A stretch of DNA of 64,000 nt from Shewanella sp. OMA3-2 (GCF_021513195.1 NZ_CP090974.1:1190001-1254000), one strand, 5' to 3'; shown: positions 28,046 through 39,136, numbered from the stretch's first letter. Numbers and translations are program-made. The notes: generated by a model from the letters alone, not told the origin.

Positions 28046-28464
28046 CTTTAAGTTGCTACTTTTGGTTACTCAATTTTTGTATTTTGCTTGTTGAAAATGC
28101 TATTCAGTATGCCATCAAGTTACTTAGGCGACTAGGCAAATAGTACGTGAAGTCCTTTATTGTGGGAATACAAAGTCGATACTAAGTGCATATTTTTTTA
28201 TTTTGAATCTTCACTTACGTTATTTTGGTTACTTTTGTTATCGAGTTGATTTGAGATTTATTCTCGCGTTATTGGTTTGTTATGGATGCTTTGCAAGGCT
28301 AATCATAGCGACATCACACTCTGTTACTTTTTATATGGCATAAAGTACATCAAAATTCAGCAAGCTAACTTATTGCGTGTTAACTTACTGTTAACATTGG
28401 AGCTCGTCATAGGTGTGATGAAAACCATAACAATTGTTATATGTGATATTTCAAAGGCAGGGAT
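28046..28464 (+). other. divergent promoter region before the DUF885 gene
   Basis: About 420 AT-rich bases between divergent genes. A pair of GTTAAC hexamers 11 bases apart (28379-28395) lies roughly 70 bases before the DUF885 start and could be an operator or part of a promoter. No gene or terminator is apparent. Confidence 0.4.
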
Positions 28465-30296
28465 ATGATTAAAAAGTCATTAAAATGGTTTGGTATAGGC
28501 ACCTTAGGTCTAGTGACATTGGGGGGAGGGTTCGCCGCACATGAATGGTATGCAGAAAAGCCATTTTTTTTTAGAGCTTATTTAGACCGTGCAATGGTTA
28601 AAATGGCCTTTGAAGACCCTGAAACATTAACCTCCTTAGGCTTTCTTGAATCCGTGGGTATAACAGGTCATAACGCTCATTTAGATGATGTTGACCCAGC
28701 TAAAGATCAGGCTATGTTTGATGAGTTAGTCGAGTTTCGTAAAGGATTAATGCAATATCAAGATGCTGATTTAGATGAGAATCAACAGATATCTAAACAA
28801 GTGGCTTTATATTTGTTGGATATGTTGGATGAGTTTGAAAAGTATCAATATCATAATTACCCAGCTAATCAGATGTTTGGTATTCAAAGCGCTTTCCCAA
28901 GCTTTATGGAGTCGACACATCAAGTTAATAGCCTCGAAGATGCGCAAAATTATTTATCCCGATTAGGTGAAATTAATCGAAAGTTTGGTCAATATTTAAT
29001 TGGACTTAAAAAACGTGAACAAATGGGGGTTATTCCACCAAAATTTGTGATTGATCGTGTGTTAGATGAAATGCGTGGCTTTGTTGCCACTCCTGCGACA
29101 GAGAATATTTTGTATACCTCATTACAAACTAAAATGGATAAAGTTGAGGCGTTTAGCGATCAAGACAAACAGAATATTCTGGCTCAAACAGATGTGGCTA
29201 TTCGTAATTCGGTTTACCCAGCTTACGGCTTATTTATTGATTACTTTGATAACTTAAAAGCTAAGGCGGGCACTGACGATGGTTACTGGCGTTTACCTGA
29301 TGGAGACAAAGCTTATAATTTAGCATTGCGATTTTTTACCACTACAAACTATAGCGCTGACTATATCCATGACTTAGGGTTATCTGAAGTGGCGCGTATT
29401 CATCTTGAGATGATGACTCTTTTTGCAGGTGAAGGCGTTGATGTTTCAAATGGGTATTTGGCTGCAATGAATGAGTTTTCTGCCCGACCTGAGTTTTACT
29501 ATCAAGATTCAGATGAAGGCCGCGCGCAAATTTTAAAAGATTATCAAACAATTTTAGATGAAATTGACCAGGGGCTGGGAGATACATTTAATATACGTCC
29601 TAAAGCGGGTATGGAAGTGGTGCGTATTCCGGAATTTAAAGAGAAAACTGCCCCAGGCGCCTATTATCAAGGGCCTTCATTAGATGGTTCTCGTCCTGGG
29701 CGATTCTTCGCTAATTTGTATGATGTCAAAACCACACCCAAATACGGTATGAGAACTTTGGCTTATCATGAAGGGATCCCTGGGCATCATTTTCAAGTGG
29801 CGATTGCGATGGAATTAGAAGGTATGCCACTTATCCGCCGCTTTGCTCCTTTTACGGCTTATATCGAAGGCTGGGCACTGTATGCTGAACGTTTAGCTTA
29901 TGAGCAAGGCTTTCAAAAAACACCTGCGGATAATATTGGCCGTTTAACTGATGAGTTACTGCGTGCGGTAAGGTTAGTTGTCGATACCGGATTACACGCT
30001 AAAAAGTGGACTCGTGAGCAGGCTATTGAATATATGGCTAATAATACCGGTCGTGCTGAGCGCGATGTGGTGTCTGAAATTGAACGCTATATTGTCATGC
30101 GGGTCAGGCGACCTCTTATAAAGTGGGGATGATGAAAATTCTCGAGCTGCGTCAAAAATCGAAAGACAGCTTAGGTGATAAGTTTGACTTGCGTGAGTTT
30201 CATGATGCCGTTTTAAAAAATGGCGCTATGCCATTAGATTTACTTGAACGAGTGATTGATACTTATATCGCAGCAACGTTAGCTGAAACTAAGTAA
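28465..30296 (+). pseudogene. DUF885 family metallopeptidase-like gene, frameshifted near its 3' end
   Basis: The frame encodes a DUF885 protein with an N-terminal membrane/signal segment and the putative zinc motif HEGIPGHH (His435 to His442). It reads 555 residues and stops at 30132 after IERYIVMRVRRPLIKWG. The missing C-terminus is found immediately after in another frame: MMKILELRQKSKDSLGDKF through LLERVIDTYI, ending at a TAA at 30294-30296. Inserting one C after ATG at 30097-30099 (ATGCCGGG instead of ATGCGGG) joins the parts as IVMPGQATSYKVGMMKI, giving 610 residues, the normal family length. Exported peptidase role inferred from the motif. Either a recent frameshift or a sequence error. 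Confidence 0.85.
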
Positions 30297-30355
30297 GTTA
30301 TGGTTTAAAGCTAGACTAACTATCATAATCAGCATACTGAATTGATTAGCGTGTT

Positions 30356-30385
30356 AAAAACCAGTTGAATTACAACTGGTTTTTT
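30356..30385 (+). terminator. rho-independent terminator after the DUF885 gene
   Basis: AAAAACCAGTTG and CAACTGGTTTTT form a 12-base stem with a 5-base loop and a further T. It follows the restored end of the DUF885 gene at 30296, supporting that longer gene end. Confidence 0.88.
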
Positions 30386-30448
30386 ATTTATGAGACCGCA
30401 AAATGATTTATTCCTTAATCTCACCAACTTAATAATGCAGGCGGGTCA

Positions 30449-31420
30449 ATGGCTTCTTTAACTAAAAGGCTGGGGTTATTTTTAGATGTCGTGCAGCAAG
30501 GCTCGTTTAGTCAAGCGGCTGCACTTCATGATATGGATAATTCATTATTATCTAAGCAAATAAAAAAGCTGGAAGCGGACTTAGGGGTGCAGTTACTTAA
30601 TCGCTCAACGCGGTCATTTTCATTGACATCGGCAGGGGAAGATATACTTGAGCAAACTCAGATACTAATGGAGACATTAACTCAAATTCACAATATTGCC
30701 GACTCGTATCAATCAAAACCTAGGGGCAATATTCGCATTACCTCATCGATTAACTTTGGTCAGCAATATCTGCAACCCGTGATCAGCCAATTTATGAAAC
30801 AATATCCCAATGTGAAAGTGACTTTATCTTTAGATGATAAGCGGGCTGATATTATTTCGGACCACTTTGATGTGGCATTTCGATTAGGTAAGTTAACAGA
30901 TTCAAATCTGGTTGCTAAAAAAATTGCTAGAACGCACTTTGCCATTGTTGCCTCGCAATCCTTTATTGCTCAGCATGGAAAACCGACCACACCGGAAGCT
31001 TTAGTGCGCTTACCTGCAGTGATTTATAACAATGGCAATGTATGTTTAGATCAAATTTTACTCAGTATCCCGCCCCATACAGACGGATATAAAGCATATA
31101 AAATGCAAGGTAATTATCACGTCAGTGATGTACGCACATTAATTAAAGGCGTCACTGATGGATTAGGTTATGCGATGATTGAGTTATTTAATTTAGATAA
31201 ACCAATAAGTGAATCAGGACTGGTTCCATTACTGACTGAATATGGCCTATCAACAATGGACACTGGCATTTATGCTATTTATCCACATCGTAAACCGACT
31301 TTGTTAATTAGTGAGTTTATTAAAGCGGTACAAAACCACATAGGTACGCCGCCATTCTGGGTGGAATATATACCTGATTATCACAATATGTACATTGGCG
31401 ACAACAAAGGTAATAAGTAA
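30449..31420 (+). CDS. LysR family transcriptional regulator
   Basis: A 323-residue regulator. The N-terminal winged helix-turn-helix is canonical: FLDVVQQGSFSQAAALHDMD, SLLSKQIKKLEADLG, LLNRSTRSFSLTSAG. The C-terminal 230 residues form the type-2 periplasmic-binding-like effector domain. It is not divergent from its neighbour, as LysR genes often are; instead it precedes the symporter gene in the same direction with about 97 bases between, so it may autoregulate and control that symporter. Effector unknown. Confidence 0.9.
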   Translation: MASLTKRLGLFLDVVQQGSFSQAAALHDMDNSLLSKQIKKLEADLGVQLLNRSTRSFSLTSAGEDILEQTQILMETLTQIHNIADSYQSKPRGNIRITSSINFGQQYLQPVISQFMKQYPNVKVTLSLDDKRADIISDHFDVAFRLGKLTDSNLVAKKIARTHFAIVASQSFIAQHGKPTTPEALVRLPAVIYNNGNVCLDQILLSIPPHTDGYKAYKMQGNYHVSDVRTLIKGVTDGLGYAMIELFNLDKPISESGLVPLLTEYGLSTMDTGIYAIYPHRKPTLLISEFIKAVQNHIGTPPFWVEYIPDYHNMYIGDNKGNK

Positions 31421-31517
31421 ACGGATTAATTGCCTTCAGCGCAGAATAGTTTACGTTGTGAATTTGTTAAATTTCACTTAACTTAATATTGATTAAAATA
31501 ACTCACTTGGAAACAAC

Positions 31518-32729
31518 ATGTGGAACACATTTCGTGCTTATCAATCTTCAATCATATTATTAACCGCCTTGATGTTGGGCGGTGCATTAGGGCTATGGTT
31601 ACCTGAGTTTGCATTAAAGTTAAAACCTATTGGGCAAATTTTTCTGAATCTATTGTTTATGATCATAGTGCCATTGGTGGCAGTGAGTGTGATGTCTTCT
31701 ATTGCGCGAATGACAGATTTAAAAAAGTTAGGCGCGATTTTAATCTCTATCATGGCTGTTTCTATTGTTATGGCAATGATCCCCGCGGTAGGCGTTATCT
31801 TGTTAGCATTGGCATTTGATCCCGCGCAAGGGGTGACATTAGCATTAGCTGAAACGGTAGATAATACCGGTGGCAGTATGGACTTTGTCAGCTTGCTAAC
31901 AACCAATGACTTTGTTGGCCTGTTGTCTAAATCCAATATATTGGCGTTAATCATTATGTCGGTAATCAGTGGTATCGCCATAGGACAGTCAGGCGAGGAT
32001 GGCCGTAAAGTTGCTGACTTATTAGCTAGCCTTAATACGGTAATTATGAAGGTCATTGCCATCATAATGCACGCAGCACCGATAGGGTTAGGGGCGTACT
32101 TTGCGGCAACGATGGCAAGCCAAGATGCGGCATTAATGGGCACATTTGCACGTGCCGTGGGACTATTTTTTATTGCGACAGCGCTATACTTAACTGTGGG
32201 GTCAACATTGTATGCCTGGCTAGGCGGCGGTGTTGAGGGAATAAAACGTTTTTGGCAGAACATGTTAGAACCAGCAGTCACGGCGTTAGGCACCAGCTCA
32301 TCGTTAGCGACCTTGCCTGTCACAATTCGCAGCGCGAGTAAAATGGGCTTGAATGAGCAGATAGCTGAAATTAGTCTGCCTTTATTAGTTAACTTGAATA
32401 AAGGTGGTGCAGCTATGATCACCGCACTAAAGATAGTCTTTATATATTCATTGTTGGGTTTAGATTTTAGCGCCGATGTATTTATGATTACCATTCTGAT
32501 AGCGGTCTTGTCGGCATTTATTATTGGTGGCGTACCTGGAGGGGCATTTTTAGGTGAGATTTTTATTGTAACCACCTTAGGTTTGCCACTTGAAGTTATC
32601 CCTATTTTGGTGGTGCTTGGGGCGATAACTGATGCAGCATCAACAGTCATTAATGTGGTGCATGATTTAACCGCAACCCAAATTATTGAGCGACTTAACG
32701 GTAAGCATTACCAACATAAAGCACAATAG
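31518..32729 (+). CDS. dicarboxylate/amino acid:cation symporter (DAACS family)
   Basis: A 403-residue inner-membrane transporter of the GltP/DctA family. Recognisable elements are LMIIVPLVAVSVMSSI early, the serine-rich hairpin LGTSSSLATLPVTI (re-entrant loop 1), NKGGAAM in helix 7 and GGVPGGAFLGE in hairpin 2. It couples uptake of acidic amino acids or C4-dicarboxylates to Na+ or H+. GGAAACAAC precedes the ATG. It sits behind a LysR gene that may regulate it. Substrate (glutamate, aspartate or dicarboxylate) cannot be decided from sequence. Confidence 0.9.
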   Translation: MWNTFRAYQSSIILLTALMLGGALGLWLPEFALKLKPIGQIFLNLLFMIIVPLVAVSVMSSIARMTDLKKLGAILISIMAVSIVMAMIPAVGVILLALAFDPAQGVTLALAETVDNTGGSMDFVSLLTTNDFVGLLSKSNILALIIMSVISGIAIGQSGEDGRKVADLLASLNTVIMKVIAIIMHAAPIGLGAYFAATMASQDAALMGTFARAVGLFFIATALYLTVGSTLYAWLGGGVEGIKRFWQNMLEPAVTALGTSSSLATLPVTIRSASKMGLNEQIAEISLPLLVNLNKGGAAMITALKIVFIYSLLGLDFSADVFMITILIAVLSAFIIGGVPGGAFLGEIFIVTTLGLPLEVIPILVVLGAITDAASTVINVVHDLTATQIIERLNGKHYQHKAQ

Positions 32730-33093
32730 CCTATATAAACGAGAGTGCTAAACCATGGCGAGGCAAGTATTACAGTGCGTGCAGTGTGGGGGGGAGCGCC
32801 GTCGATGAGAGAAGTGCTAACTCTAAAAGGGAGTCGCTCAACCATTTGCTGGTAATCTGGACTGCGCTATCGGCGTCAAGGGTAGCAATGTGGCAATATG
32901 GAGAATCACTATTAGATCACTTAGTTTAGTGAGCAACAATGTGCTTATGAACTAGCGCTTGTTTGTTTTTAAAGGCCAATACTGATGGATGACTTTGCCG
33001 GATAAACTAAAAAAGCATAAGCTCGCGCTTATGCTTTTTTAGTTTAATACTTTGTTAAAATCATTTTATAGTCAAAGTGTGCGACTTGAATAA
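32730..33093. other. intergenic region between symporter and pilin-like gene
   Basis: About 365 bases between convergent genes. A run of seven G residues near 32790 and GC-rich sequence around it differ from the surroundings but form no gene. A perfect 19-base hairpin terminator lies at 33004-33045. Confidence 0.5.
33004..33045. terminator. bidirectional terminator between convergent genes
   Basis: AAACTAAAAAAGCATAAGC pairs perfectly with the mirrored arm over 19 bases around a TCGC tetraloop. A and T tracts inside the arms make it active both ways. Confidence 0.9.
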
Positions 33094-36000
33094 TTAAAGC
33101 TTGGTAGTTGACGCTGGGGCTGCAGCACTTTGGGTTAAACTACAAGGTGATTCGCCTGGACCAACAAGTAGCGATGGGTCGATATTGGCATGGCACTTCC
33201 AGTTAATTAACCCTACATCATTAGTGATACTTGGAGTAAAAGTCAGCTGTGAATCATCGCCATAATATTTGGCTAATTTCACAATAACATCACTTTGCTC
33301 TGATAGATAAATATCATTGATTAACGGATGTGCTTTAAGGTCATTAATAGGTAAATCAATGTTATCCGATGGTTTTGGTAGTCTTGATTTTTGGTTATAA
33401 AATTGTGATACCGACATTTTAGCCAGTTGGGTTAAATCAACAATAGAGTTTAACTGCAGCTTAAGATTCAGACCATTATAATTAGTTTGTGAGTTTTGCT
33501 TACTTGCCACTACCTGTGCCGTAGCAGGTGCATTTATTGTAGGTGCATTTATTGCCGGTGCAGCTATCGCAGGAGTAACCGTTTGTCGCACTACTTCATC
33601 AGCTTTGGATGCAGCTTGCTTAGGCTGTGTTTGCTGGGAAACAGTTTGTTCTGGCACCACAGGTGTAGCTTGTACCGTTAGGGCAGCCGCTTCGGTGTTA
33701 TTGGGCTTAGGTTGGGCTATCTGCGATACCACTTGCTGGGTTATCGCCTTTATATTTGACGGTGCTTGTTGAGCTGCAATTAATTTTTGTGTTACTTCAT
33801 CTATTGCATCATCAGCGTTTAATGTTGCCCGTAAGACTTGAGATGCACTATTTGATGGCGTATTTGGGGCTGTCTCAGTCGGAGTATTAATATCGGCTGA
33901 TTCGATATTGAGTTCTGCTCCTATGTTTGGTTCAGGCTCTATATTTAGTTTTGCTAGCGTTCGTGCTGCTAGCGTTAGTTGAGTAATTTCTGGCTCTGTC
34001 GATATAGGTTTTGCGCTCAAAGTTGATACCGCTTGGTTTGAGTTTACCTGTGTTAGGGCAAGATTTGTTTGAGCTTCTGCTACGGTCTGCTTTTTCTCTG
34101 CAGTGACCTTTGCTGTTGGCTTAGGTGGTTTGGCGTCTGCAATAAGCTCAACTGGTGCGATTGAGGTGACTTGAGGAACTGTCGCCTTAGTATTTGTAAT
34201 CTTAGTATCTGTAACCTTAGTCTCTATTGCTTGTATATCTTTAGGTTGCTCGATAAGCGCTGTTGTTTCTTGGGTGATTAATTGGGGTTCAACCGGTAAT
34301 GTATTATTAGCCGTTGTTGACGGTGTTACGTCTTTTTCAGGTACGGTAGTTACCTGCTTGTCTGCGCCAGAGGTGTTAGCTACCGCGATATTTATTATCT
34401 CGGTGGTGGCAATATCTGTATCGGCGATATCAATACTTTCTGCATCAGTTATTTCAGTATTGGCAGAAGCCGTTTCAGCTTTAATATCTTTAGCTTTAAT
34501 CGCTAGATCAGGGAGAGGTAGTGCCTTTATGTTGCTTAGTTGAATGAAAGCCTCATCTAACACTTTCATTAGCTTTGTGTCAGAAATTATGACTGGTACA
34601 GTCGCTATAGCTTCAGTTGCTAATGTATCTTTATTTTCAGCTTCGACATTGGCGGCACTAATATGGGTGTCATTCTGGGCTATGTCAATCGCATCGACAA
34701 CAGCGGTTTTAGCTGTTAATTCAGGGGGCTTTTTTCAGTATTAGAAGGCTGTTGCGCTGTCACTTCTATAACGTCTGCCACTTCTACCGTCTGGGTTGCT
34801 ACTTTCTGTTCAGTGCTTACTACTTCCGCTATGGCATCACTGTTCACTGTTGAGGCTAAGGCGATTGCTTTATCTGCCTTGTCTGATACGTCTTTAATAA
34901 CTGCAATGGCGTCAACTTGAGTGTTATTGACATGAGCGGTACTGCTTTTTGTAACAGGATTTTTTATAAGAGATTTTTGTTCAATAGGGTGTTCTATAAC
35001 AGGTTTGTTGGTTGCAGTGATACTCGCTATTTCATCAGGAAGCGCTGCAATAGTCGCGTCTTCAATAACTGCTTTTGGTGTAACAACATCAATCCCTGTA
35101 TTAGCGATAGTATTTGCAGTTGTAATATCACTGCCGGCATTTGATAAAGCCGCTTTTTCTAGCTCTTCTTCAACGGTAGTGCCTTTGGTCATCGCATTTT
35201 CAATGACTTTATTGGTTACTTGAGGCGCTGCTAGCGCGAGGGTCTGCTCCGTTTCTATAGGTGCTTCAGCGATAACGGCTTGTGCTTTTGCAAGAGTGGC
35301 TTTACTTGATGGTATAGAAGTTGGCTTTGAGTCTGATTCTGTATCAGATGTTGAAGCAATGTCGTTGTTGGCGATAAGGTTTTCTTTTGTTTCTGCTTCT
35401 TTTGTTTCTGCAGCGATGTCTGTATTGGTTGTTTGAGTCACTCTTGTTTCTGCAGCGATGTCTGTATTGGTTGTTTGAGTCACTCTTGTTTCTGAAACAG
35501 GGACCGCTTCAGCAAGATTTTGCTCTGCAATAATTATTTCATCTTCAGCTTGCACAACCTCATTATTACTAACTGTTTGAATATCTTCTTGAGGTAATAA
35601 ATCTTTTGCTGATTGGATAATAGAAGACAATGTTTGTGATGCTGACGCTTCAATTGCGGCTGTGTCGAAATCTTCAATACTGAAAGGGAGATCTGGTAAG
35701 TCCTCAGCGTTGGGGATTAACGCTAACGCCGAATCGACAATGCTACTAAAGGTGTTGGTTGCCTCTTGTTGCAAGGCACTAAAATCTGTAGAAGCTATTG
35801 TTGTCGCAAAGGTTTTCTCGCTAGGATCTTTTGGGCTGCCATCATCTAAAAACACCACTTTGACAATAACACTGATAATGAGTAATAACGAAATGTTAAT
35901 TAACCATTGATTAACATCACGCTGTTTATTTTTCTGTCTTTTTGGCGGTAGCACACGGGTGATATTTTTATGCTTAGCAATGACATCACGTGCGATATCT

Positions 36001-36176
36001 TCAATTTCCTCACGATCGATTGAGGTCACCTCGTCTAAGGCTTCAATATAATCGAGTGGTAATTCGATATCTTCAGGATGCTGTGTTCCATGACGAAGCG
36101 CGTCTACTTCTAGGACGCGGTTTTTAATTTCTTCGATGATGGTGTTCTGTTGGCTAGGTTGACTAGCTTCGTTCAT
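33094..36176 (-). pseudogene. long membrane-anchored low-complexity protein with pilin-like C-terminus, frameshifted
   Basis: Two frames (36176-34716, 486 residues; 34569-33094, 491 residues) are read as one gene of about 1027 residues. The second frame stays open upstream to the point where the first ends (SNTEKSPLN-stop). One G missing from the G run at 34724-34728 would join them as EKSPPELTAK; an A6 tract there could also allow -1 slippage. Residues 1-100 are acidic and cytoplasmic, one membrane helix follows (WLINISLLLIISVIVKVVF), then about 780 residues rich in Ala, Thr, Glu, Ile and Val, with short repeats. The last 125 resemble a type IV pilin body (LTQLAKMSVSQFYNQ, NWKC, late Cys). 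Function unknown; pilin likeness is tentative. Confidence 0.6.
35404..35494 (-). repeat. 42-bp in-frame tandem repeat in the long low-complexity protein
   Basis: Two perfect adjacent 42-base copies (35404-35445 and 35446-35487) plus the first 7 bases of a third. In the protein they give ETRVTQTTNTDIAA twice. Perfect identity points to recent duplication by slippage or recombination in the linker region. Confidence 0.93.
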
Positions 36177-36693
36177 GGTGCTTTATCCTTGCAAATCTTC
36201 AATCGATAATGATAAGTTTTTATTGTTATTCTATTTATCGTTATATTCGTTAACCTATCCCGAGGCTCTGTTTGTTGATAACAAAGCTGCCCGCAATAGT
36301 GTTTTCAGAAGCGTATTTTGCACAGTAAGGAAAAAGATTAATAAGTTAAAATTATTATATTACAATGAATTACTGTATTAATATCTTCCATGACATTTCT
36401 ATGTAGACACTTTTTCCAAATGCTTGATGCAAAATGAGCGCATATACACTTCTTTTGCAAGGCACAAGATAACCTAACTAGGCTCATACATTCAAATTTT
36501 TTAACAAATTATTATCATTTGCTTAGGTGGATGTGTCATAAAGATGTCTATAGATATTTACAACTATTAAATTATCAATAAAGACAGTGGTTTGATAAGA
36601 AGGGGTGAGCGCCATTATTTTGTTTTATATGCGCTCAGGTCAATACCTCGCTAGTTTTTGCACTCTATAATTAGTTGATGTTTATTTAAGGCG
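36177..36693. other. intergenic region upstream of the long pilin-like gene
   Basis: About 515 AT-rich bases between two minus-strand genes. It must contain the promoter of the long low-complexity protein gene. I see no terminator with a convincing T tract, no repeat, and no small gene with a ribosome binding site. Confidence 0.4.
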
Positions 36694-38523
36694 TTAACAA
36701 TCCTCACCATGGCAAGTATTGAGTTTGTCTTGTTGCTGCTTATCTTTCGCCAGAACTTGGCGTAAATCTTCGCTACGTTGTTTTACTGCGACGCCATAAC
36801 TGTGGTCATCACCCCATAAGTCGGCGAGTAAGCTGAGTGATTCATTATCGTGTTTAGAAAATAATTGCCCTGCTCGTTCTGAATCGGCCTGGCTGTGACC
36901 TAACAGTGTTAACGCATCGACACCTAAGTTTAATGCTGAGTCAAAGGTTTCCCGTTTAAAATGGCTAACGCCGATGCGAATGAGTTCATAGGCATGGCGC
37001 CTATCAACCGCGCGGGCAACAATTTTTAAATGGGGATAATGTTTGCGTGCGAGTGTGGCGATTTCAATAATTTTGTCGGCATTATCTACTGCGATGACAA
37101 GCATTTTGGCATTTTTGGCGCCAGATGCTTCAAGCAAGTCTTGTCTTGCTGCATCACCATAAAATACCTTATTGCCAAAGCGTCTTAACACTTCTATTTG
37201 GCTTGGGCTGTGGTCTAGCACTGAAATATGATAACCCTGTGCGGACAGTAAACGTCCGACAATTTGTCCAAAACGACCATAGCCTGCAATGATAACGTGT
37301 TGGGTGGCTTCTATATCGGCTGGTTTATCAAAATCAGCTTGCTCTGTGTCCTCGTGCTTGTTAATAACTTTATCGTAAAAAATCAATAATAAAGGGGCCA
37401 TAAGCATAGAAATAGCGACGACTAATGTGGTCATTTCACTTTGCTCAGGGGAGAGTATTTGCAGTGAATTGGTCAGTGATAACAATACAAAGGCAAACTC
37501 ACCACCTTGGGCTAAGGCTAATGTAAATAACCACTTTTGCTTGGTTTGCATCTTAAACAGTTTGGCCAACATAAATAGCACGCTGGCTTTAATGGCTATT
37601 AACCCTATGACTAGCATCAATACTAAAGCCAACTGTTCAAACAGTAATGGGAAGTTTATTGATGCGCCAACCGTAATGAAGAATAACCCTAGCAATAAGC
37701 CTTTAAAAGGTTCTATATCCGCTTCTAATTCATGTCTAAACTCGCTTTCTGCTAATACCACTCCCGCTAAAAATGTACCAAGTGCAGGTGAGAGGCCAAT
37801 ACTTTGCATAATGAAAGCGATTGAAATAACCAAAAATAGCGCAAATACCGTGAACAATTCTCGTAAGCGAGTATCAGCAATGTATCTAAATAATGGCGCT
37901 GATATGTACTTGCCGGCTAAAATAATACCGATGATCACAGTAATTGAAACAACTACTTGTAGGTAAGCAGGCAAGCTTGCTGTGAGGTTATTGTGTGCTG
38001 TTGTGGGTGATAAGTCGGTAAACGCCAGCAAAGGCAATAGGGCAAGAATAGGGATAACGGCAATATCTTGGAACAGTAATACAGAGAAGCTATTTTGGCC
38101 CGCTTCCTGCTGTATCCAACCTTTTTCCGATAAAGTTTGTAATACAATCGCGGTAGAGGACAATGCCAGCATTAAGCCTATTGCTAAGGCGCTTTGCCAG
38201 GGTAATTCGAAGATAAATAAACAGCTGCTAAATATCACCAAAGTGGTGATGCTGACCTGTAAGCCACCAAGACCCAGTATTGAGTGTCTTAATTTCCACA
38301 GCCTTGATGGCTGTAATTCTAAGCCAACTAAAAATAGCATCATGACTACGCCAAATTCAGCAAAGTGCATAACGTCTGTTTGATCGCCGACTAAACCCAA
38401 TAAATAGGGGCCAATTAGCATTCCTGCAATAAGGTAACCCAGCACTGAGCCTAAACCGACTCGTTTAGCTATGGTGACTGAAAATAATGCTGCAGCTAAA
38501 TAAATTAAAGCAATCTCTAACAT
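36694..38523 (-). CDS. KefB/KefC-type monovalent cation:proton antiporter (CPA2 family)
   Basis: An inner-membrane antiporter of about 609 residues. The first 375 residues are the Na+/H+ exchanger fold with about twelve helices (GSVLGYLIAGMLIGPYLLG, LMLALSSTAIVLQTL, LGTFLAGVVLAES). From about residue 405 a TrkA-N/RCK domain follows (HVIIAGYGRFGQIVGRLL), which binds NAD(H) and gates the channel. It probably carries out K+ efflux in exchange for protons, as in KefB/KefC; no KefG/KefF ancillary gene is adjacent. I start at the ATG with GGAG 8 bases upstream; a GTG four codons earlier overlaps that site. It is divergent from the small gene at 38696. Confidence 0.9.
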   Translation of the reverse strand: MLEIALIYLAAALFSVTIAKRVGLGSVLGYLIAGMLIGPYLLGLVGDQTDVMHFAEFGVVMMLFLVGLELQPSRLWKLRHSILGLGGLQVSITTLVIFSSCLFIFELPWQSALAIGLMLALSSTAIVLQTLSEKGWIQQEAGQNSFSVLLFQDIAVIPILALLPLLAFTDLSPTTAHNNLTASLPAYLQVVVSITVIIGIILAGKYISAPLFRYIADTRLRELFTVFALFLVISIAFIMQSIGLSPALGTFLAGVVLAESEFRHELEADIEPFKGLLLGLFFITVGASINFPLLFEQLALVLMLVIGLIAIKASVLFMLAKLFKMQTKQKWLFTLALAQGGEFAFVLLSLTNSLQILSPEQSEMTTLVVAISMLMAPLLLIFYDKVINKHEDTEQADFDKPADIEATQHVIIAGYGRFGQIVGRLLSAQGYHISVLDHSPSQIEVLRRFGNKVFYGDAARQDLLEASGAKNAKMLVIAVDNADKIIEIATLARKHYPHLKIVARAVDRRHAYELIRIGVSHFKRETFDSALNLGVDALTLLGHSQADSERAGQLFSKHDNESLSLLADLWGDDHSYGVAVKQRSEDLRQVLAKDKQQQDKLNTCHGEDC

Positions 38524-38695
38524 GTAAATCTCCACATTACTCGATGTACTACTATAGACTTTATTTTATAGCAATTGACCTATTTTTCGTTAAGTGCGAC
38601 AAATCGCGGACGATTGACTGCATTTAACGAGGCGAATAACAGTTTTTTAATTTAATTGACGTACAATATAACGCTATTTGTTGTTGGAGAGATGC

Positions 38696-39076
38696 GTGTT
38701 GATCAAAATCATTATCACTTTGCTGATTATTATTGGGGCGTCTTTTTACCTGCGCCGTGGGAAGTCATCTTCCAGTAAAACCGCCCAAGCAGTGACGCAG
38801 CATTCATCGCATCCTATCTTTAATAAACGGGTCATTTACAGTTTCATCATGGTGTGTATCTTGTCGACAGCGGTATTGTGGGGCTGGGGGTGGTATGACG
38901 ATAATCAAATTGTCACGGTAAAAATATCTTCACCTATAGAGGCTATGTCTAGCCAATATCAGGTGCGTAAAAAAGACATCCACGCCAGAAAAATAACCAC
39001 AATAGAAGGGATTGAAATACGGCTGTCTAATCAAGAAAGAGTCACTATTTCAGCATCAGCATCTACAGATAAATAA
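38696..39076 (+). CDS. membrane protein of unknown function
   Basis: A 126-residue protein with two hydrophobic helices: one at the very N-terminus (IIITLLIIIGASFYL) and one near residue 50 (VIYSFIMVCILSTAVLWGWGW). The C-terminal 60 residues are soluble and mixed-charge (QVRKKDIHARKITTIEGIEI), likely periplasmic or cytoplasmic. The GTG start is chosen because GGAGAG lies just upstream. It is divergent from the KefB-type antiporter and followed by a perfect hairpin. I do not recognise a family. Confidence 0.65.
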   Translation: MLIKIIITLLIIIGASFYLRRGKSSSSKTAQAVTQHSSHPIFNKRVIYSFIMVCILSTAVLWGWGWYDDNQIVTVKISSPIEAMSSQYQVRKKDIHARKITTIEGIEIRLSNQERVTISASASTDK

Positions 39077-39096
39077 TGTGTTGTGGGTAAATGGCA

Positions 39097-39136
39097 GATA
39101 TAAAAATGGAGGCCAATAAGCCTCCATTTTTATATC
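39097..39136. terminator. bidirectional terminator between 38696 gene and rhlE-like gene
   Basis: A perfect 17-base stem (GATATAAAAATGGAGGC and its mirror) with a 6-base loop CAATAA, placed between two convergent genes. Confidence 0.85.

Noticed and set aside
31541..32650. 369-codon open frame antisense to the dicarboxylate symporter
   Set aside because: The plus-strand frame has clear DAACS motifs and a ribosome binding site; the antisense product is low-complexity Ile/Ala/Asn/Thr-rich and looks like the mirror of hydrophobic codons.
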